64,000 bases of DNA from Diphasiastrum complanatum (GCA_029204225.1 CM055100.1:19082244-19146243), one strand, 5' to 3'; shown: positions 49,981 to 62,112, counted from the stretch's first letter. Translations and numbers: made by a program. The notes: generated from the letters alone by a model not told the origin.

Positions 49981-51376
49981 TCAGAGTACATCAGTTGCTG
50001 CTCCTCCTGCTCCATCCAAGGGTCCTCTTCCTCAGATGATTTCAGACTTATTGCATCGGTATTCTGTGGTCTTTTCAGAACCTACGTCTCTGCCACCATT
50101 ACGAGATGTCACCCACCATATTGATCTTATTCCTGGTGCTACCCCACCCTCTCGTGCTCCATATCGTATGTCTAAAGATGAACGTGATGAGGTCCAGCTC
50201 CAAATTGCTTCCCTTTTACGTCAGGGCCTCATTGTTCCTAGCCATAGTCCTTTTGGTGCTCCTGTCCTCCTTGTTGCCAAAAAAGATGGAACCAAACGCC
50301 TTTGCATTGACTATCGTGCTTTAAACAAGCTGACTATCCGTAATCAGTATCTTATACCTCACATGGATGACCTTTTTGATCAGCTTGGCACTTCTTCCAT
50401 CTTTTCCAAAATTGACCTACGTTCTGGATACTACCAAATTAGGATGCGCCCTTCTGATGAGCATAAGACTGCATTTCATACTCATTTGGGTTTGTATGTC
50501 GTGTTCTTCCATTTGGTGTTCAGAATGGTCCACCGACATTTCAGAATGCTATGAATAATATTTTACATCCTCTTTTAGGTGTTTGTGTCTTAGTTTATTT
50601 TGATGACATTCTTGTTTTTAGTACTTCTTTGTCTGATCATGTAAAACATATATCTTCTGTGTTAGAATTACTTACTAAGCATCAACTGTTTGCCAAATTG
50701 TCCAAATGTTCTTCTGCCGTGGCTGAAATCGAATTTTTGGGTTTTCTTATTTGTGATGGACGTATTCGTCTTGATCCTCGGAAAGTTCAGGCTATTGAGA
50801 ATTGGCCTGTCCCAACCGATTTTCATTCTGTTCGTATGTTTTTAGGTATGGCAACCCATCTTCGTCATCCTGTTAAGTATTTTGCCACGTGGCTGCTCCG
50901 CTTCATTCGTTACTAAAGAAGTCTCATGCCTTTGTTTGGACTTCTGAGTGTCAAACTACTTTTGATGCTTTACGTCATGCCATTGTTTCTGCTACTGTTA
51001 TGTGTCTTCCCCAGTTTGATCAACGTTTTATTGTTGAGACTGATGCTAGTGCTATTGGTTTACGCGCTCTTCTCCGTCAGTCCGACTGTGTTATTGCTTA
51101 TGGGTCTCGTCGTTTGCACTCTTATGAGCAACGTTACTCTGTACAAGAAAAAGAGCTACTTGTTGTCATCCATGCTCCAAAGGATTGGCGTCATTATTTG
51201 TATCGTGTTCCCTTTGATATTATTACTGATCATCAGTCTCTCCGTTATCTTTTTTCTCAGCGTGATCTTAGTGATCGTCAATATCGTTGGTTACAATTTT
51301 TACAGTCTTTTCATTTTGATATTTTGTATCATCCAGGCAAGGCAAACATGGCCGCTAATGCTTTTGTCTTGTTCTG
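49981..51376 (+). pseudogene. C-47k reverse transcriptase and RNase H
   Basis: [61 protein letters not shown], a frameshift at ~50520, then VYFDDILVFSTSLSDH (catalytic DD intact), then the thumb (LGMATHLRHPVKYFA with another frameshift). RNase H at 50889-51376: FIVETDASAIGLRALL, YSVQEKELLVVIHA, FDIITDHQSLRYLF and LYHPGKANMAANAF. It would copy element RNA in the cytoplasmic particle. Three frame breaks. Confidence 0.9.
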
Positions 51377-51615
51377 ACTTTTCTGATGTCTATCATACTC
51401 GTCCCCTTTCGTCCTCTAGGAAGTTCCAATATGGTGCTTTATGTATTCCCAGTTCTCTTTCCATTCGTCCTCAGTTGTTGTCTGATGCTCATGCTTCCCT
51501 TATTGGTGCCCATTTTGGTTTTCAAAAGTCCTATGCACGTCTTAAAGACAATTTCTATTGGCCATCCATGAAGTTTGAGCTAGCCCATCTTATTCGTGAT
51601 TGTCCTTTTTGTGCC
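51377..51615 (+). pseudogene. C-47k integrase zinc-binding domain
   Basis: Frame with LLSDAHASLIGAHFGFQKSY, FYWPSMKFELAHLIRDC and CPFCA: the HHCC domain, cut by B-51k after CPFCA and resumed at 54015 with KCARNKYSRAKSAGLLQSWP. Confidence 0.88.
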
Positions 51616-52080
51616 AGTTACGGACTACATGATACAGGCCTACTGGGCTACTCTGCATATATTCCGCAGGTCTCTTTACATTTACTGTTGGTTATGTATA
51701 TTTCTGGTTACGCATTTTATATTAGTCATGTACAGGCCCCAAAGCCTTTTTATATGCTTATGACCCGCACTGGGTCCTTTTTTATGACATTCACTGGCCT
51801 TGGGCCCTTATTATATGGTTATATGTGGAGTGAGGGCCCGTAGGAGGGCGCACTATTTTCCCTCCACATTTTGCCTCCCTTTACTTTTGAATTCCTATTT
51901 TAGGGTTCATTGGTAGGGTATTTATAGGGGCATTTGTACACTCATTTTTCAGATTATTGATTGGTATTGCTTGGGCTCTTCGTGGGAGACCCTATTGTCT
52001 TGTCTATTGCTTGTAGGGCTTTAGTCTATTGCTATCTTTTATGCTTCATTGATTCAACACCTAAGATTTTGATCATAACT

Positions 52081-52094
52081 TGGTATCAGAGCAC
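52081..52094 (+). promoter_or_regulatory. tRNA-iMet primer-binding site of B-51k
   Basis: TGGTATCAGAGCAC immediately after the LTR; the following ~210 bp match the leader of A-36k. Confidence 0.9.
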
Positions 52095-52329
52095 TTTCCT
52101 GATTGCTGAATTTCAAATCTGATTTTCTGATTGGGTGCCCATTTTCCTTGCTGATTTTTCTCTCTTTGCTGAGGGCTTTCGTCTCTTTGCTTCAGCAACA
52201 TTCAGCACAGTTTGGAGGAGGACCAACTCCCATCAGAGCATTTTCCTCGGCGGAGCTTTAGCAGATAGTTAGCAGATGTACTTCCGCTAAATTTGATAGC
52301 AGGAAATTTTTTTTTTTTTTTTTTTGGGG

Positions 52330-53486
52330 CGGTCTCCTTCAAAGTTGGCCTATTCCTTCCCACCAGTGGACTGATATATCTATGGACTTCATTTTAGGTC
52401 TTCCCCGTACTCAGCGTGGTCATGACTCTTCTTTGGTGGTAGTTGATAGGTTTTCTAAACAAGCTCATTTCATACCAGTCAGACGTACTATTACAGCAGA
52501 GCAGTGTGGTCGTATATTTATTTCTGAGATTTTCCACTTACATGGTCTCCCACGATCTATACTTACTAATCGGGATACCAAGTTTACATCAGGTTTTTGG
52601 ACAGAGCTTATGCGTATCTTGGATGTTAGGATACTAATGGGCACTGCTTATCATTCTTCTGCGGATGGTCAATCTGAGGTTATTAACCGGGTATTGGAGG
52701 ATTATTTACAACATTATGTTTCTCAAGCTGGTCGAGATTGGGATCAGCATTTATGTTTGGCTGAGTATAGTTATAACAGTTCTGTTAGTTCCAGCTTCTC
52801 CTTTCCTGCTTGCTCATGGATACTCACCAGTTCTACCCGATATACCTGCTCCTCCAGATGATGCACCTGTTACTATTTCATCTTATCTTTCGAGTGCTCG
52901 GGAGATTATTACTAGAGCTGCTACTCATTTACAGCATATTCAACAGCGGTACAGGACCATTGTTGATCGTCATCGACGCCATGTTGAGTTTGCAGAGGGA
53001 GATACTGTTTTTCTCTGGTTACGCTTTGCTCGCCATTGTTTTGTACAAGGTCTTGCTTCTACTGAGAAGCTTGTGCCGCGCTATTATGGGCCTTTTGAGA
53101 TTCTTGAGCGCCTCAGTTTCGTTACATATCGTCTTGAGCTACCTGCTGCTACTCAGGCTTGTGATATCTTTCATGTCAATTTATTGCGTGCTGCTATTGA
53201 GGATGATGCTCCTCGAGATTCCTCATTTCCTACAGATCCAGAGCTTTTTCCATTCCTGCCAGCTGCTATTTTACAGGTGCGCTTATTGCATAGTCGTCGC
53301 CATCGGCAGGTTCAGTTTTTGGTCCAGTGGGATGGTCGTCCTATTGAGGAGGCTACTTGGGAGCCCATTGATGTTTTTTATCATACCCCTATACTGGCTG
53401 ATCAGGCTCAATCACTTGCAACAACCATTGCTTCTCGGGATGCTCCGGCTTCTCTTGATGTTCCTTTCTCAGATGGGATATCTTGA
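52330..53486 (+). pseudogene. B-51k integrase core, C-terminal region and chromodomain
   Basis: Frame 52382-52861: WTDISMDFILGLPRTQRG (first Asp), VVVDRFSKQAHFIPVRR, ILTNRDTKFTSGFWTELM (second Asp), SADGQSEVINRVLEDYLQHY (Glu), AEYSYNSSVSSS; frameshift; then frame 52665-53486: REIITRAATHLQHIQQRYR, KLVPRYYGPFEILERLS, and chromodomain VQFLVQWDGRPIEEATWEP. Catalytic residues of the D,D-35-E triad are present. The zinc-binding domain is lost. Confidence 0.88.
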
Positions 53487-53561
53487 TGCAGTATTTTTCT
53501 CTGGCGCTGGTTCTTATCTTATTTTGTCTACATTGGGGGCAATGTTCTTTATAGCCAGGAG

Positions 53562-54014
53562 GGTTACGGACTACAGGATACAGGCCTACTGGGCTACTCT
53601 GCATATATTCCGCAGGCCTCTTTACATTTACTGTTGGTTATGTATATTTCTGGTTACGCATTTTATATTAGTCATGTACAGGCCCCAAAGCCTTTTTATA
53701 TGCTTATGACCCGCACTGGGTCCTTTTTTATGACATTGACTGGCCTTGGGCCCTTATTATATGGTTATATGTGGAGTGGGGGCCTGTAGGAGGGCGCACT
53801 ATTTTCCCTCCACATTTTGCCTCCCTTTACTTTTGAATTCCAATTTTAGGGTTCATTGGTAGGGTATTTATAGGGGCATTTATACACTCATTTTTCAGAT
53901 TATTGATTGGTATTGCTTGGGCTCTTCGTGGGAGAACCTATTGTCTTGTCTATTGCTTGTAGGGCTTTAGTCTATTGCTTCATTGATTCAACACCTGAGA
54001 TTTTGATCATAAAT
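53562..54014 (+). mobile_element. 3' LTR of B-51k
   Basis: 453 bp; 12 bp shorter than the 5' LTR through loss of one TATTGC-TCTTTTATGC stretch near its end. Confidence 0.9.
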
Positions 54015-55047
54015 GTGCCCGTAATAAATACTCCCGTGCTAAGTCCGCTGGTTTGCTCCAGAGTTGGCCCATTCCTCATCGCCAGTGGACAGATATTTCT
54101 ATGGACTTTATCCTTGGTCTTCCTCATACCCGCCGTGGTCATGACTCTTGTATGGTGGTGGTAGATCGGTTCTCGAAACAGGCAGACTTTATACCGGTCC
54201 GCAGTACTATTACAGCTGAGCAGTGCACACGTCTTTTTCTATCAGATATTTTTCGCCTACATGGTATGCCACGTACTATCCTATCTGATCGGGATAGTAA
54301 GTTTACATCTACGTTCTGGACAGAGCTTATGCGTATTTTGGATGTACAGCTTCTGATGGGTACTGCTTATCATTCTACTGCTGATGGGCAGACTGAGGTC
54401 CTTAATCGGATCCTTGAGGATTACCTTCGACATTTTGTTTCTCCTTCCAGGAAGGATTGGGACCAGCATTTATGTTTGGCAGAGTATAGCTATAATAGCT
54501 CTGTTAGTACCAACACTGGAGTTTCACCTTTCTTATTGGCTCATGGGTATGCTCCACTTTTGCCAGGGGTGCCTCTTCCTCCTGATGATACACCGGTTAC
54601 CATTGCTTCTTTTTTATTCGGTGCTCATGAGCTTATTGCTAGGGCTACTACTCACTTACAGCATGTTCAGCAGCGCTATCAGACTTCTGTTGATCGACAT
54701 CGCCGTCATTTTGAGTTTCAGATTGGTGATATGGTTTACCTCCGGTTACGCTTTGCACGTGATCACTTTGTTCAAGGTCACGCTTCTACTGAGAAGCTTG
54801 CACCACGCTATTATGGGCCTTACTGTATCTTGGATCGCCTCAGCCCTGTTACATGCCGGTTACAATTGCCTGATTCTACACGAGCTTGTGATATCTTTCA
54901 TGTTAGCCTGTTACGAGCTGCCATTGAGGATGATGCTCCTTGTGATCTCACATTTCCTACAGAGCCAGAGTTGTTCCCTTTTTTGCCAGCCGCCATCCAT
55001 TAGGTTCGCCTTCAATACAGTCGACGTCGCAGGCAGGTTCCGTTTTT
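54015..55047 (+). pseudogene. C-47k integrase core and C-terminal region
   Basis: Open from 54053 to a TAG at 55001: WTDISMDFILGLPHTRRG, ILSDRDSKFTSTFWTELM, ADGQTEVLNRILEDYLRHF (D,D,E intact), AEYSYNSSVSTNTGVSPF, the helical linker HVQQRYQTSVDRHRRHF, KLAPRYYGPYCILDRLSP and LFPFLPAAIH. After the stop the chromodomain begins (RRRRQVPFLVQW) and is cut. The integrase inserts the element cDNA; here one of the best-preserved domains in the window. Confidence 0.9.
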
Positions 55048-55790
55048 AGTACAGTGGATGATGCTCATGAACGATGCCTTGCGAGACTATATGGGCAGGT
55101 TTGTCGTCAATTTTAATGACGATATATTGGTTTTTAGTAAAGCGGTCGAGGAGCATGAGGTTCATCTCAAGACCGTATTTGGCAAGTTACAAGCTTTTGT
55201 CTTGTATGCTGCTCAGAAGACGGAGTTGTGTAAAACTCGTGTCGAGTATTTGGGTCACGTAGTGACTGTTGAGGGTATTTCGGTTGACCCAACCTGGTTA
55301 AAACGTGGTCGAGGCCTACCGATATACGCCAATTACAATCTTTCTTAGGCTTTTGTAAGTTCTACCGGCGGTTTGTTAGAAATTATTCTTGGACAGCTGC
55401 TCCTTTAACGGACCAGTTAAGGAAAAACAACACTGTGGTTGGATGGGATGCTGAAGCTCAGCAACGTTTTGAGAACTTGAAGGAGTTTGTGGCCACGGCT
55501 CCAGTCCTCAAGATTGTGGATATCCAGAAACCTTTTGACCTAGAGACGGATACAAGTGGCATTGCCATAGGTGCAGTGTTGAGCCAAGAGGGTAGACTAG
55601 TAGCCTTTGAGAGAAAGAAGTTGAGACCAGCTCAACAGAGATATCCTACACATGAGTAAGAGCTGTATGCGATTATACATGTGCTCAAGGTGTGCCAGAT
55701 TTGAAAGGCCGCCAAGCTCGGTGGGCCGAGCTGATGCAGGAATTTCACTTGGAAATTCGCTTCCGAAGAGGGAAGGGGTGACCAAGAGGG
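55048..55790 (+). pseudogene. Ty3/gypsy RT-RNase H fragment (different family)
   Basis: Starts abruptly in RT with MLMNDALRDYMGRFVVNFND and DILVFSKAVEEHEVHLKTVF, continues FCKFYRRFVRN-like in another frame, then RNase H at 55435-55659 (FDLETDTSGIAIGAVLSQEG, LRPAQQRYPTHE) and ends in ARWAELMQEFHLEIR. In FNDDILVF the usual Leu/Met before DD is Asn, but the DD is kept. Resembles the fragment at 7.7 kb. No LTR. Confidence 0.85.
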
Positions 55791-55827
55791 TCACAGGTCT
55801 TTAGCGGGGTATGAGTCATTCAGTAGT

Positions 55828-55909
55828 CACAGGTCATAGGGGCCATGCATGCCAAGTGGACTGATCACCCACAGGTCATAGGGGCCATGCATGCCAAGTG
55901 GACTGATCA
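55828..55909. repeat. 40-bp tandem duplication (period 42)
   Basis: Copies at 55828-55867 and 55870-55909, both CACAGGTCATAGGGGCCATG followed by CATGCCAAGTGGACTGATCA. Confidence 0.9.
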
Positions 55910-55984
55910 TACCATTGACGGGAATAGCAGGTAGAAGGACTCAAGGAGGGGGTGCCTATGGTTGGGAGGTTGATTCTACACACC

Positions 55985-56043
55985 GGCTTCTCGGATTCAC
56001 GAGCTTGGAGGGACTGGCTAGTGACAAAAAAGACATTAATAAA
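55985..56043 (+). mobile_element. possible LINE 3' terminus preceding the CT tract
   Basis: ACAAAAAAGACATTAATAAAGTC matches the terminal motif of the other LINE ends, but the hairpin is not clear and the upstream sequence is not LINE ORF2, so only the last ~20-50 bp are supported. Confidence 0.5.
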
Positions 56044-56370
<327 letters not shown>

Positions 56371-56509
56371 ATGGTGCTCGCAATGGTGCTGCTCCTGGTG
56401 CTCTACGACCTTGACTGCCCTGTCCCTGCTGTCCACCGCCCCAAGTCCGCCCTACCCTGTCCGCCCAGGTCCACCTGCCGCCTGCCATTGTCCACCACCT
56501 GATCGCTTC

Positions 56510-57335
56510 ATGGCTCCTCACAAATCCTCCCGCTCCCCTACCCTCGCTGCCAATGCCACCCCAAACCCCCCCCTCGCTGACTCTCCACTTCCCCTCACTT
56601 CTTCTTCTCAAGCCCTGCTCGCTACAGTCCCCCTCCCTACAGCTCCCCTCACTTCCCTTGCTCTACCCCTCGTTTCTCTTGAAGATGATTGCGACTGCTC
56701 CACTCTCGTTGGCTGCCCCCCCCCCCCTCACTGATGGATGCTCACCCTCGCTAGCTACCTCGCTGACCTCCCCACCCCTATTCTCCCTCGCTGATGGCTC
56801 ATCACCGACCCTCGCTAACTGCCCATTCCCCACGCTCGTTGATGGCTCGTTGTCTGCTGATGCTAGTGTACCCCCTGCCACGCAAGCAGAATGCCCGCCG
56901 ATTCCACCATTTTCTGTCCATTCTGCTGCTCCTCCCGATTTTGCTCCTCCTCTGTCTTCTGACCCCATTCTTCCCACATCGACCATTGCTCACTCCTCTT
57001 CCTTCCCAGCACCACAGCCTACAGCAGATATCCCGTATACACCTTCCAAATCAACCGAGCTTTTTTCCTCGTGGCAGATTGATCAAATCAAGGCAGAATT
57101 CCAGACTTTGCGGCATGAAATCTCACAGCTGAAAGGAACGGTTACCTCTTTGATCAACGAGAAGAACATATTGCAGTCCAAGGTTGCATCACTCGAACAA
57201 TCCATCGGGATCAAGCAGGCCGCAGCTTCGGAATCCACCACCAATATGATACGGGAACTAGAAACTAAGATTGAGAAGAAACAAGAAGAGGCCCTTTCTT
57301 GGGCATCTGTTTTGAAAAAAGGCACCAAACCAAGC
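56510..57335 (+). pseudogene. LINE ORF1, N-terminal part (split)
   Basis: ATG at 56510 (MAPHKSSRSPTLAANATP). A C12 run at 56716-56727 shifts the frame; after it the downstream frame (ending at 57350) gives a long Pro/Ser/Ala-rich region, then FSSWQIDQIKAEFQTLRHEI and LKGTVTSLINEKNILQSKV, a clear coiled coil, and EEALSWASVLKKGTKPS, equivalent to SSWADVLKGSKQ of the ORF1 at 3455-4465. It is cut by the LTR of D-57k at 57336. The start is the most upstream ATG in the first frame; I see no better one. Confidence 0.8.
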
Positions 57336-57532
57336 TGTAATACATCCTAACACCACAGTAGGGCAAACACTAACTGATCCACCCAACCTTGCCTACTCCC
57401 TGTTATAGAGTAAGCCCCTCCTAGCCCAGTGTGAGGACTGGTAGCAGCATGCTACTGCCAAGTGTCGGCCACGTGGCACTGACGTGGCCGACTGCACGTC
57501 GGGACCCAACTGGCGGCCCTATCCTGCTGACA
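57336..57532 (-). mobile_element. truncated 3' LTR of D-57k
   Basis: 197 bp aligning with 62129-62322 (one 3-bp AGC difference and a few substitutions). It starts (minus) at TGTCAGCAGGATAGGG, inside the U3 part of the complete LTR. Confidence 0.88.
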
Positions 57533-58060
57533 GGCATGGAGATACTCTCCCATTTACCAGCTGGTACCCTCTTGCCTTTAAACGCTCTGCTTTATTTACT
57601 TGACATTTCTGGCAACTGGTTACATACTGGTGGACGTCCTTTTTCAGACTGGGCCAAAAAAATTGCCTACGAAGAAGCTCATAGGTCTTCTGTATGCCTG
57701 GGTGTCCCACACTAGGATTGTCATGACATTCATATAGGACCTGCTGCCTATAATCCTCTGAATTGGGGACACATACTCTATCTCTATAGAGCAAGTACTC
57801 ATCCTGAATGGAATATTGTTTCCATTTAAATCCTTGAGTCAACTGACCCTCAACCACTGGGGTTTGCTTGGGTAATACAGGCTCAGAATCCTCAACGTCA
57901 TCTGACGACGTATACTCGGACTCATCATCATCCTCAACGGAAGCTGCCGTATTCTAGGATGAACTGGCACCAGCCCCGGGAACTGGTTTTGGAGTCTATA
58001 ATTGTCTGTTATGGACTGAGTTCCAAATAGTAGAGAAGAATGCATCATGTTGGCATTTCC
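57533..58060 (-). pseudogene. D-57k integrase zinc-binding domain
   Basis: Frame 57519-57857: QDEYLLYRDRVCVPNSEDYR, ECHDNPSVGHPGIQKTYELL, QFFWPSLKKDVHQYVTSC and CQKCQVNKAERLKARGYQ: HHCC intact. After this the sequence jumps into LTR. The catalytic core is absent. Upstream frame 57839-58048 is a poorly conserved linker. Confidence 0.85.
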
Positions 58061-58109
58061 CTCTCAAGGACTCGAGTATCTCATTACGAATCTGAGTAAA
58101 ACTCAGCTC

Positions 58110-58500
58110 GTTTATCATAGGCATTCTGCTAAGGGCATCTGCTACTGTATTGAATTTTCCACGTCTTTATCTGATAGACATGTCAAACTCTTGCATCAAC
58201 TCTGCCCAACGAGCTTTCCGACCTCTAAGCTCAGGTTGATTGCAAAGGTATCTGAGACTCTCATGGTCTGTCAGGACCTCAAAGTTGGCACCATACAAAT
58301 AATGCCTCCAAGTCTTAAGGGCATGGACTATAGAAAAGAGTTCCTTTTCATAGGCACTGTACCTAGTCTGAGCTGGCTCGAGTTTTTTACTCTTGAACGC
58401 AACTGGTCGTCCACCCTGAGTTAGCACAGCACCTACTGCAAAGTCGCTAGCATCTGTTTCAACCGCAAATGGCTGATTGGGGTCCACGACTTTTAAAACT
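58110..58500 (-). pseudogene. D-57k RNase H
   Basis: PFAVETDASDFAVGAVLTQ, FKSKKLEPAQTRYSAYEKEL, IVHALKTWRHYLYGANFEVL, TDHESLRYLCNQPELRGRKA, then RWAELMQEFDMSI. Active-site Asp/Glu/Asp positions are present. A TAA/TAG interval at ~58520 separates it from the RT frame and a break follows MSIR. Confidence 0.88.
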
Positions 58501-58520
58501 GGTGCTGTAGCTAAGGCTGT

Positions 58521-60440
58521 TTAGAGAGCATCAAAGTTCTCCTGCTGTGCGGACTCCCAAATGAACTCCTTTCCCTTCCCCTTAAGGAGATTTGTCATAG
58601 AAACTGCTATCTGAGCATATTCCTTGACAAATCGTCTGTAATATCCCGCCAGACCAAGAAAGATTTGAAGTTCCAAAATATTCTGAGGTCTCAGCCAACT
58701 GAGTATGGCTTTAACCTTATTTGGGTCCATCTTAATCCCATCTGAAGAGATAATGTGACCCAAATATGCTACTTCTTCAACGAAGAATTCACACTTGGAT
58801 TGTTTTGCATAGAGCTTATGCTTTCTGAGCAGTCGAAACACCTTTCTGAGGTGTTTTAGATGCTCCTTCCTCGTTTTGCAGTAAACGAGGATGTCATCTA
58901 GAAATACGACTACAAACTTACCCGAGTATGGTCTGAGGACACTGTTCATCAACGTCATAAAGGTAGCTGGAGCATTTGTGAGCCCAAATGGCATCACCTT
59001 AAAATCATAATGACCGTGACGAGTCCTAAAAGCTGTTTTCGAGACATCTTCCGATTTTATACGGACTTGATGATATCCCGATCTGAGGTCTATTTTACTG
59101 AAAAACTTAGCCCCGTCGAGTTGATCAAACAACTCGTCTGCCCGAGGCGTAGGGTATTTATTCCTAATTGTGACTTTATTGAGGGCTCTGTAATCTACGC
59201 AAAGACGCATAGACCCCTCTTTCTTTTTCACCAATAGGATTGGTGAGGCCCATGGTGAACTACTGGTCTGAATTTGGCCTTTCCCAAGATAGTCTGTTAA
59301 CTGTCTAGTTATTTCTTCATCCTCTATTCGGCTGACCCGATACGGAGGTTTGGAAACAGGTGCTGTACCTGGTACTAGGTTTATTACATGATCTACCTCT
59401 CTGCTAGGTGGTAAACCATGTGGCAAATCTTCAGGAAAAACATCTTTAAATTTAGACAATAAAGTTTCTAATTTACTGATATTCTGCTGAATAGAACTGG
59501 AAATAGAAACTTCAGGAATAAACTGAAAGTCACATAAGAATACCTGATGGTCTTCGTCTCCGATTAGCTGACAGAGCTCTGAACTGCAGACCATAGGGCT
59601 GTTGGGAACATCATGCTCCCCATGCAACTGGATCTCTCGGCCTCTATGCTGAAAGCTGAGGGTGTTCTCCTGATAGTTTCTGTGGAGGGAAGGTCCTAAA
59701 CTGTAAAGCCAATCTCTCCCGAGAACAATGTTTGTTCGATCCAGGTGCATTATCTGAAAGTTTATTTCATCTTGGTACCCCTGAATACCAAGATTCAACT
59801 TACTTACCATAGTTTCCCATATTTTTTTATCTTCACCCTTAGCTAATGAAACTATGTACCTATGCTGACTAGGTACTTCTGGTAGTTTAAGCTTTTTAAC
59901 CAGGGTGTAGTTGATGAAATTATGGGTTGCCCCATCATCAACCATAACTCTTACTGACTGGTTACCAACTTTCCCATGCATACGTACTAGGTCATGCGGC
60001 CCAAAGCTGAAGGGTCTCGCTAGCATTGCAAAGGTCAGCTGGCAACAGTGTTCATGATCTTCATGATACACTTTGATCTCGGAAGCTGCCGAGTCACTTG
60101 GGAAACATACAGTCTGAACAAGATGAACTTGTTTTTTATCTTTCTTATCTTTTTTAGTGAAAGGCCCCTTGGGACACTGTCTGACCGTGTGTCCCTTCCC
60201 CATACACACAAAGCACAAACGTTCTTGTTTGGCTTTCTCAAAATCATCTGGTTTTAAGGGCTGTATGAGTGAAGGGCGTTTCTGAGGAGCTTCACCTTTA
60301 AATTTATCTTCTCTCTTTCTTTTTAAAAATTTCTTTTTGAATTGAAAGTCTTTCTGAGAAGGCTGCTCAGAAAGTGGCTGTTGTCTCGCCTTCTTCCTAC
60401 CCACTGAATCATCATAGAGCATATCTGAGAGCTTGCTCAA
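58521..60440 (-). CDS. D-57k gag C terminus-protease-RT (639 codons open)
   Basis: Longest uninterrupted transposon frame here. Order: basic linker, zinc knuckle [14 protein letters not shown] (~residue 77), aspartic protease [19 protein letters not shown] (~170; triad reads DDG instead of DSG/DTG), [20 protein letters not shown], linker, RT from ~375: [80 protein letters not shown] (catalytic DD) and the thumb [17 protein letters not shown]. It ends at a stop just before RNase H. Expressed as part of a gag-pol polyprotein in autonomous copies. The DDG is either a lineage variant or a mutation. Confidence 0.92.
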   Translation of the reverse strand: MSKLSDMLYDDSVGRKKARQQPLSEQPSQKDFQFKKKFLKRKREDKFKGEAPQKRPSLIQPLKPDDFEKAKQERLCFVCMGKGHTVRQCPKGPFTKKDKKDKKQVHLVQTVCFPSDSAASEIKVYHEDHEHCCQLTFAMLARPFSFGPHDLVRMHGKVGNQSVRVMVDDGATHNFINYTLVKKLKLPEVPSQHRYIVSLAKGEDKKIWETMVSKLNLGIQGYQDEINFQIMHLDRTNIVLGRDWLYSLGPSLHRNYQENTLSFQHRGREIQLHGEHDVPNSPMVCSSELCQLIGDEDHQVFLCDFQFIPEVSISSSIQQNISKLETLLSKFKDVFPEDLPHGLPPSREVDHVINLVPGTAPVSKPPYRVSRIEDEEITRQLTDYLGKGQIQTSSSPWASPILLVKKKEGSMRLCVDYRALNKVTIRNKYPTPRADELFDQLDGAKFFSKIDLRSGYHQVRIKSEDVSKTAFRTRHGHYDFKVMPFGLTNAPATFMTLMNSVLRPYSGKFVVVFLDDILVYCKTRKEHLKHLRKVFRLLRKHKLYAKQSKCEFFVEEVAYLGHIISSDGIKMDPNKVKAILSWLRPQNILELQIFLGLAGYYRRFVKEYAQIAVSMTNLLKGKGKEFIWESAQQENFDAL

Positions 60441-61211
60441 GGGTAGTAGGCGAGTTTCTCTGGACCTCTACTTTATATTCATCTTTGAGGCCACGGACAA
60501 ATCCCCTGATTTTCGGATAGTCATCCATATTTTTAATCTTTAAAATTGCTTGTCGATACTGCGAGATATATTGGTTGAGGGATTTATCCATTACTGTTCT
60601 TTCCCAGGCTTCCCAGGCTCTATCAAGTTCATTCTCTGGTAGAAATTCTCTTAGGAAAGCTTCTTCAAAAGCTTTCCATGACCGGGGAGTCTGCCCAGTC
60701 TCCTGGAGATTTAACCACCACTTATAGGCCATAGGCCCTAAGGAAAGACTGGCCTCAATAGCTTGCAAATGGTCAGGGGTCTGTTTAAGAGCATGAATGT
60801 TCTTCCATTTGCTAAGGAAGGTTTGTAGAATATCTGCATTTCTATCCTTCTTTTCCCCATTGAAAGTAGGAGGTTTTAAGTCTCACCCGAAACTGATGGA
60901 AGTGGAGAAGGGGATAACTGAGAAGTGGAGGGAAGGCTGCCTTTCGCGGAACTCAAAATCAAGTTTTTGAGTTCAGCGAACGAGTCGTCCACACTGGACT
61001 TGAAATTGCCTAATGCCAACTTCAGTTCATCCACTTCTGTTACCAATAGGAGGAACTGCTCCTTGGTAACCAGTTCGTCGAGTTCTTCGGCGAACTGTTC
61101 CTGTTCTTCTACTTCCATGGGTTCCTTCCCTTTTCTGTAAGCCAAGGCTTCTGTTTCAAGTTCGTCGAAGCCTCTCTTCGGGGGTTGATCAGGTCCCTGA
61201 GGGGTGGTCAT
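60412..61211 (-). pseudogene. D-57k gag N-terminal half
   Basis: Frame 60876-61211 starts MTTPQGPDQPPKRGFDE and has an acidic coiled-coil-like stretch (EQFAEELDELVTKEQFLLLV). Capsid motifs follow in 60412-60768: LQAIEASLSLGPMAYKWWLN, WKAFEEAFLREFLPENE, MDDYPKIRGFVRGLKDEYK. A stop after VSGET (60876) and a frame change near 60430 separate the pieces. Gag would assemble the particle. Confidence 0.85.
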
Positions 61212-62112
61212 CTTCGGAACTGAAAGAGAGCTACCTTAACTTCTGAAGGAAAAAAAGTCTAAAAGACTAATTTACAACCGTACAAGGGAAAGGAAAGATG
61301 ACTTAGCTATTTCTGAGGACTGTACTTCCAAAGAAATTACGAAGAGGAACCCTTTCAGCTCTTTCCCCAAGATTTCAATCCTGCTGTCCCGGAAAATGCC
61401 AGTTTGAAGCTTCAAAACGGTGCCAAATTTCCCGGTTCTTGAGTTGAGTAGCTGACTGATCTGATTTCAGGTGTGGGGCTCCAACAAACCAAGTAAAAAC
61501 TGGAAATTTACAAAAAGAAATCCGGAATTTTTTAAGTCCCTGCCCTCGCTGGTTGGACAGCAACCTGTCCGGCCGGATTTGTCCAATTTACAGCTCTGAA
61601 ATCACCTTCAATCTCTGATTTAATCTCAGCCTGTACGTCGTTGGTCTGTAGCAAGTAAGTTTGAAGCTCAAACTCCTGAGAATTCTCAAAAAACAAGGAT
61701 GAAATTTAACTTTTTCACTACCCTGTCCAGCGCTGGCCCTGCTATGGAAATTTACTCTAAAATCCCCTCAAAATTTCTCAGATTCTTCTGGAAATTCAGA
61801 AGGTAGCTTGTTGTTTCTACAGCGATGGACCTGTACTATCCTTCCTTTCTAGAATCCGCTCAGCTCTACTGAAATTCCTTTCTGAAAACTACAATCAGAT
61901 CCCTGAAAATAGAGATAGATTGCTACCTGTCCAGCGACTTACCTACGTAAGAATTTTACTTCCTAGAACTGTAAATTCTCAGTGAATTTCAAGGGTTTGA
62001 AGGCTGCAACTACAGCGATTCTCCTCCTCTAATCTATTCTGAGAAACTGAGAAACATTTCCTATCTTCTGATAGCTTTCTCTACTGCTGCTCCTGAACTT
62101 CCTAGGATGGAG
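61212..62112 (-). other. D-57k leader between PBS and gag
   Basis: 900 bp non-coding. It contains CCAGCGCTGGACAG (minus, near 61735) and CGCTGGACAGG (minus, near 61940), words related to the leader repeats of families A and C but on the opposite strand relative to the element. Confidence 0.6.

Larger units (their letters stand above)
51616..54014 (+). mobile_element. gypsy deletion derivative B-51k nested in C-47k
   Basis: 5' LTR 51616-52080 (465 bp), PBS 52081-52094, part of a leader, then a jump at a T run (52302-52325) into the integrase core, C-terminal region, chromodomain and 3' LTR 53562-54014 (453 bp). Target duplication GTGCC at 51611-51615 and 54015-54019. Gag, protease, RT and RNase H are missing. 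LTR ends AGTTA...TAACT at the 5' LTR; the 3' LTR has point changes at both ends (GGTTA, TAAAT). Confidence 0.92.
47781..55047 (+). mobile_element. gypsy element C-47k (chromovirus type), 3'-truncated, with B-51k inserted
   Basis: 5' LTR 47781-48155, PBS, leader with six repeats, gag, protease, RT, RNase H and integrase in standard gypsy order. It is interrupted at 51615 by B-51k (5-bp duplication GTGCC) and resumes at 54015 to the beginning of the chromodomain (VPFLVQW) at ~55047, where unrelated gypsy RT sequence follows. The 3' LTR is missing. It carries the full pol that family A lacks and shares its gag, leader repeats and LTR end type, so it is a plausible relative of an autonomous partner. 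Confidence 0.88.

Noticed and set aside
49017-51843. 300-codon hydrophobic plus-strand ORFs across C-47k
   Set aside because: Shadow frames of gag/pol, whose conserved motifs lie in the other frames.
57336-57532. 197-bp LTRs for D-57k
   Set aside because: No target duplication at those borders; CAAGC and the ORF1 frame show the complete LTR is 358 bp.
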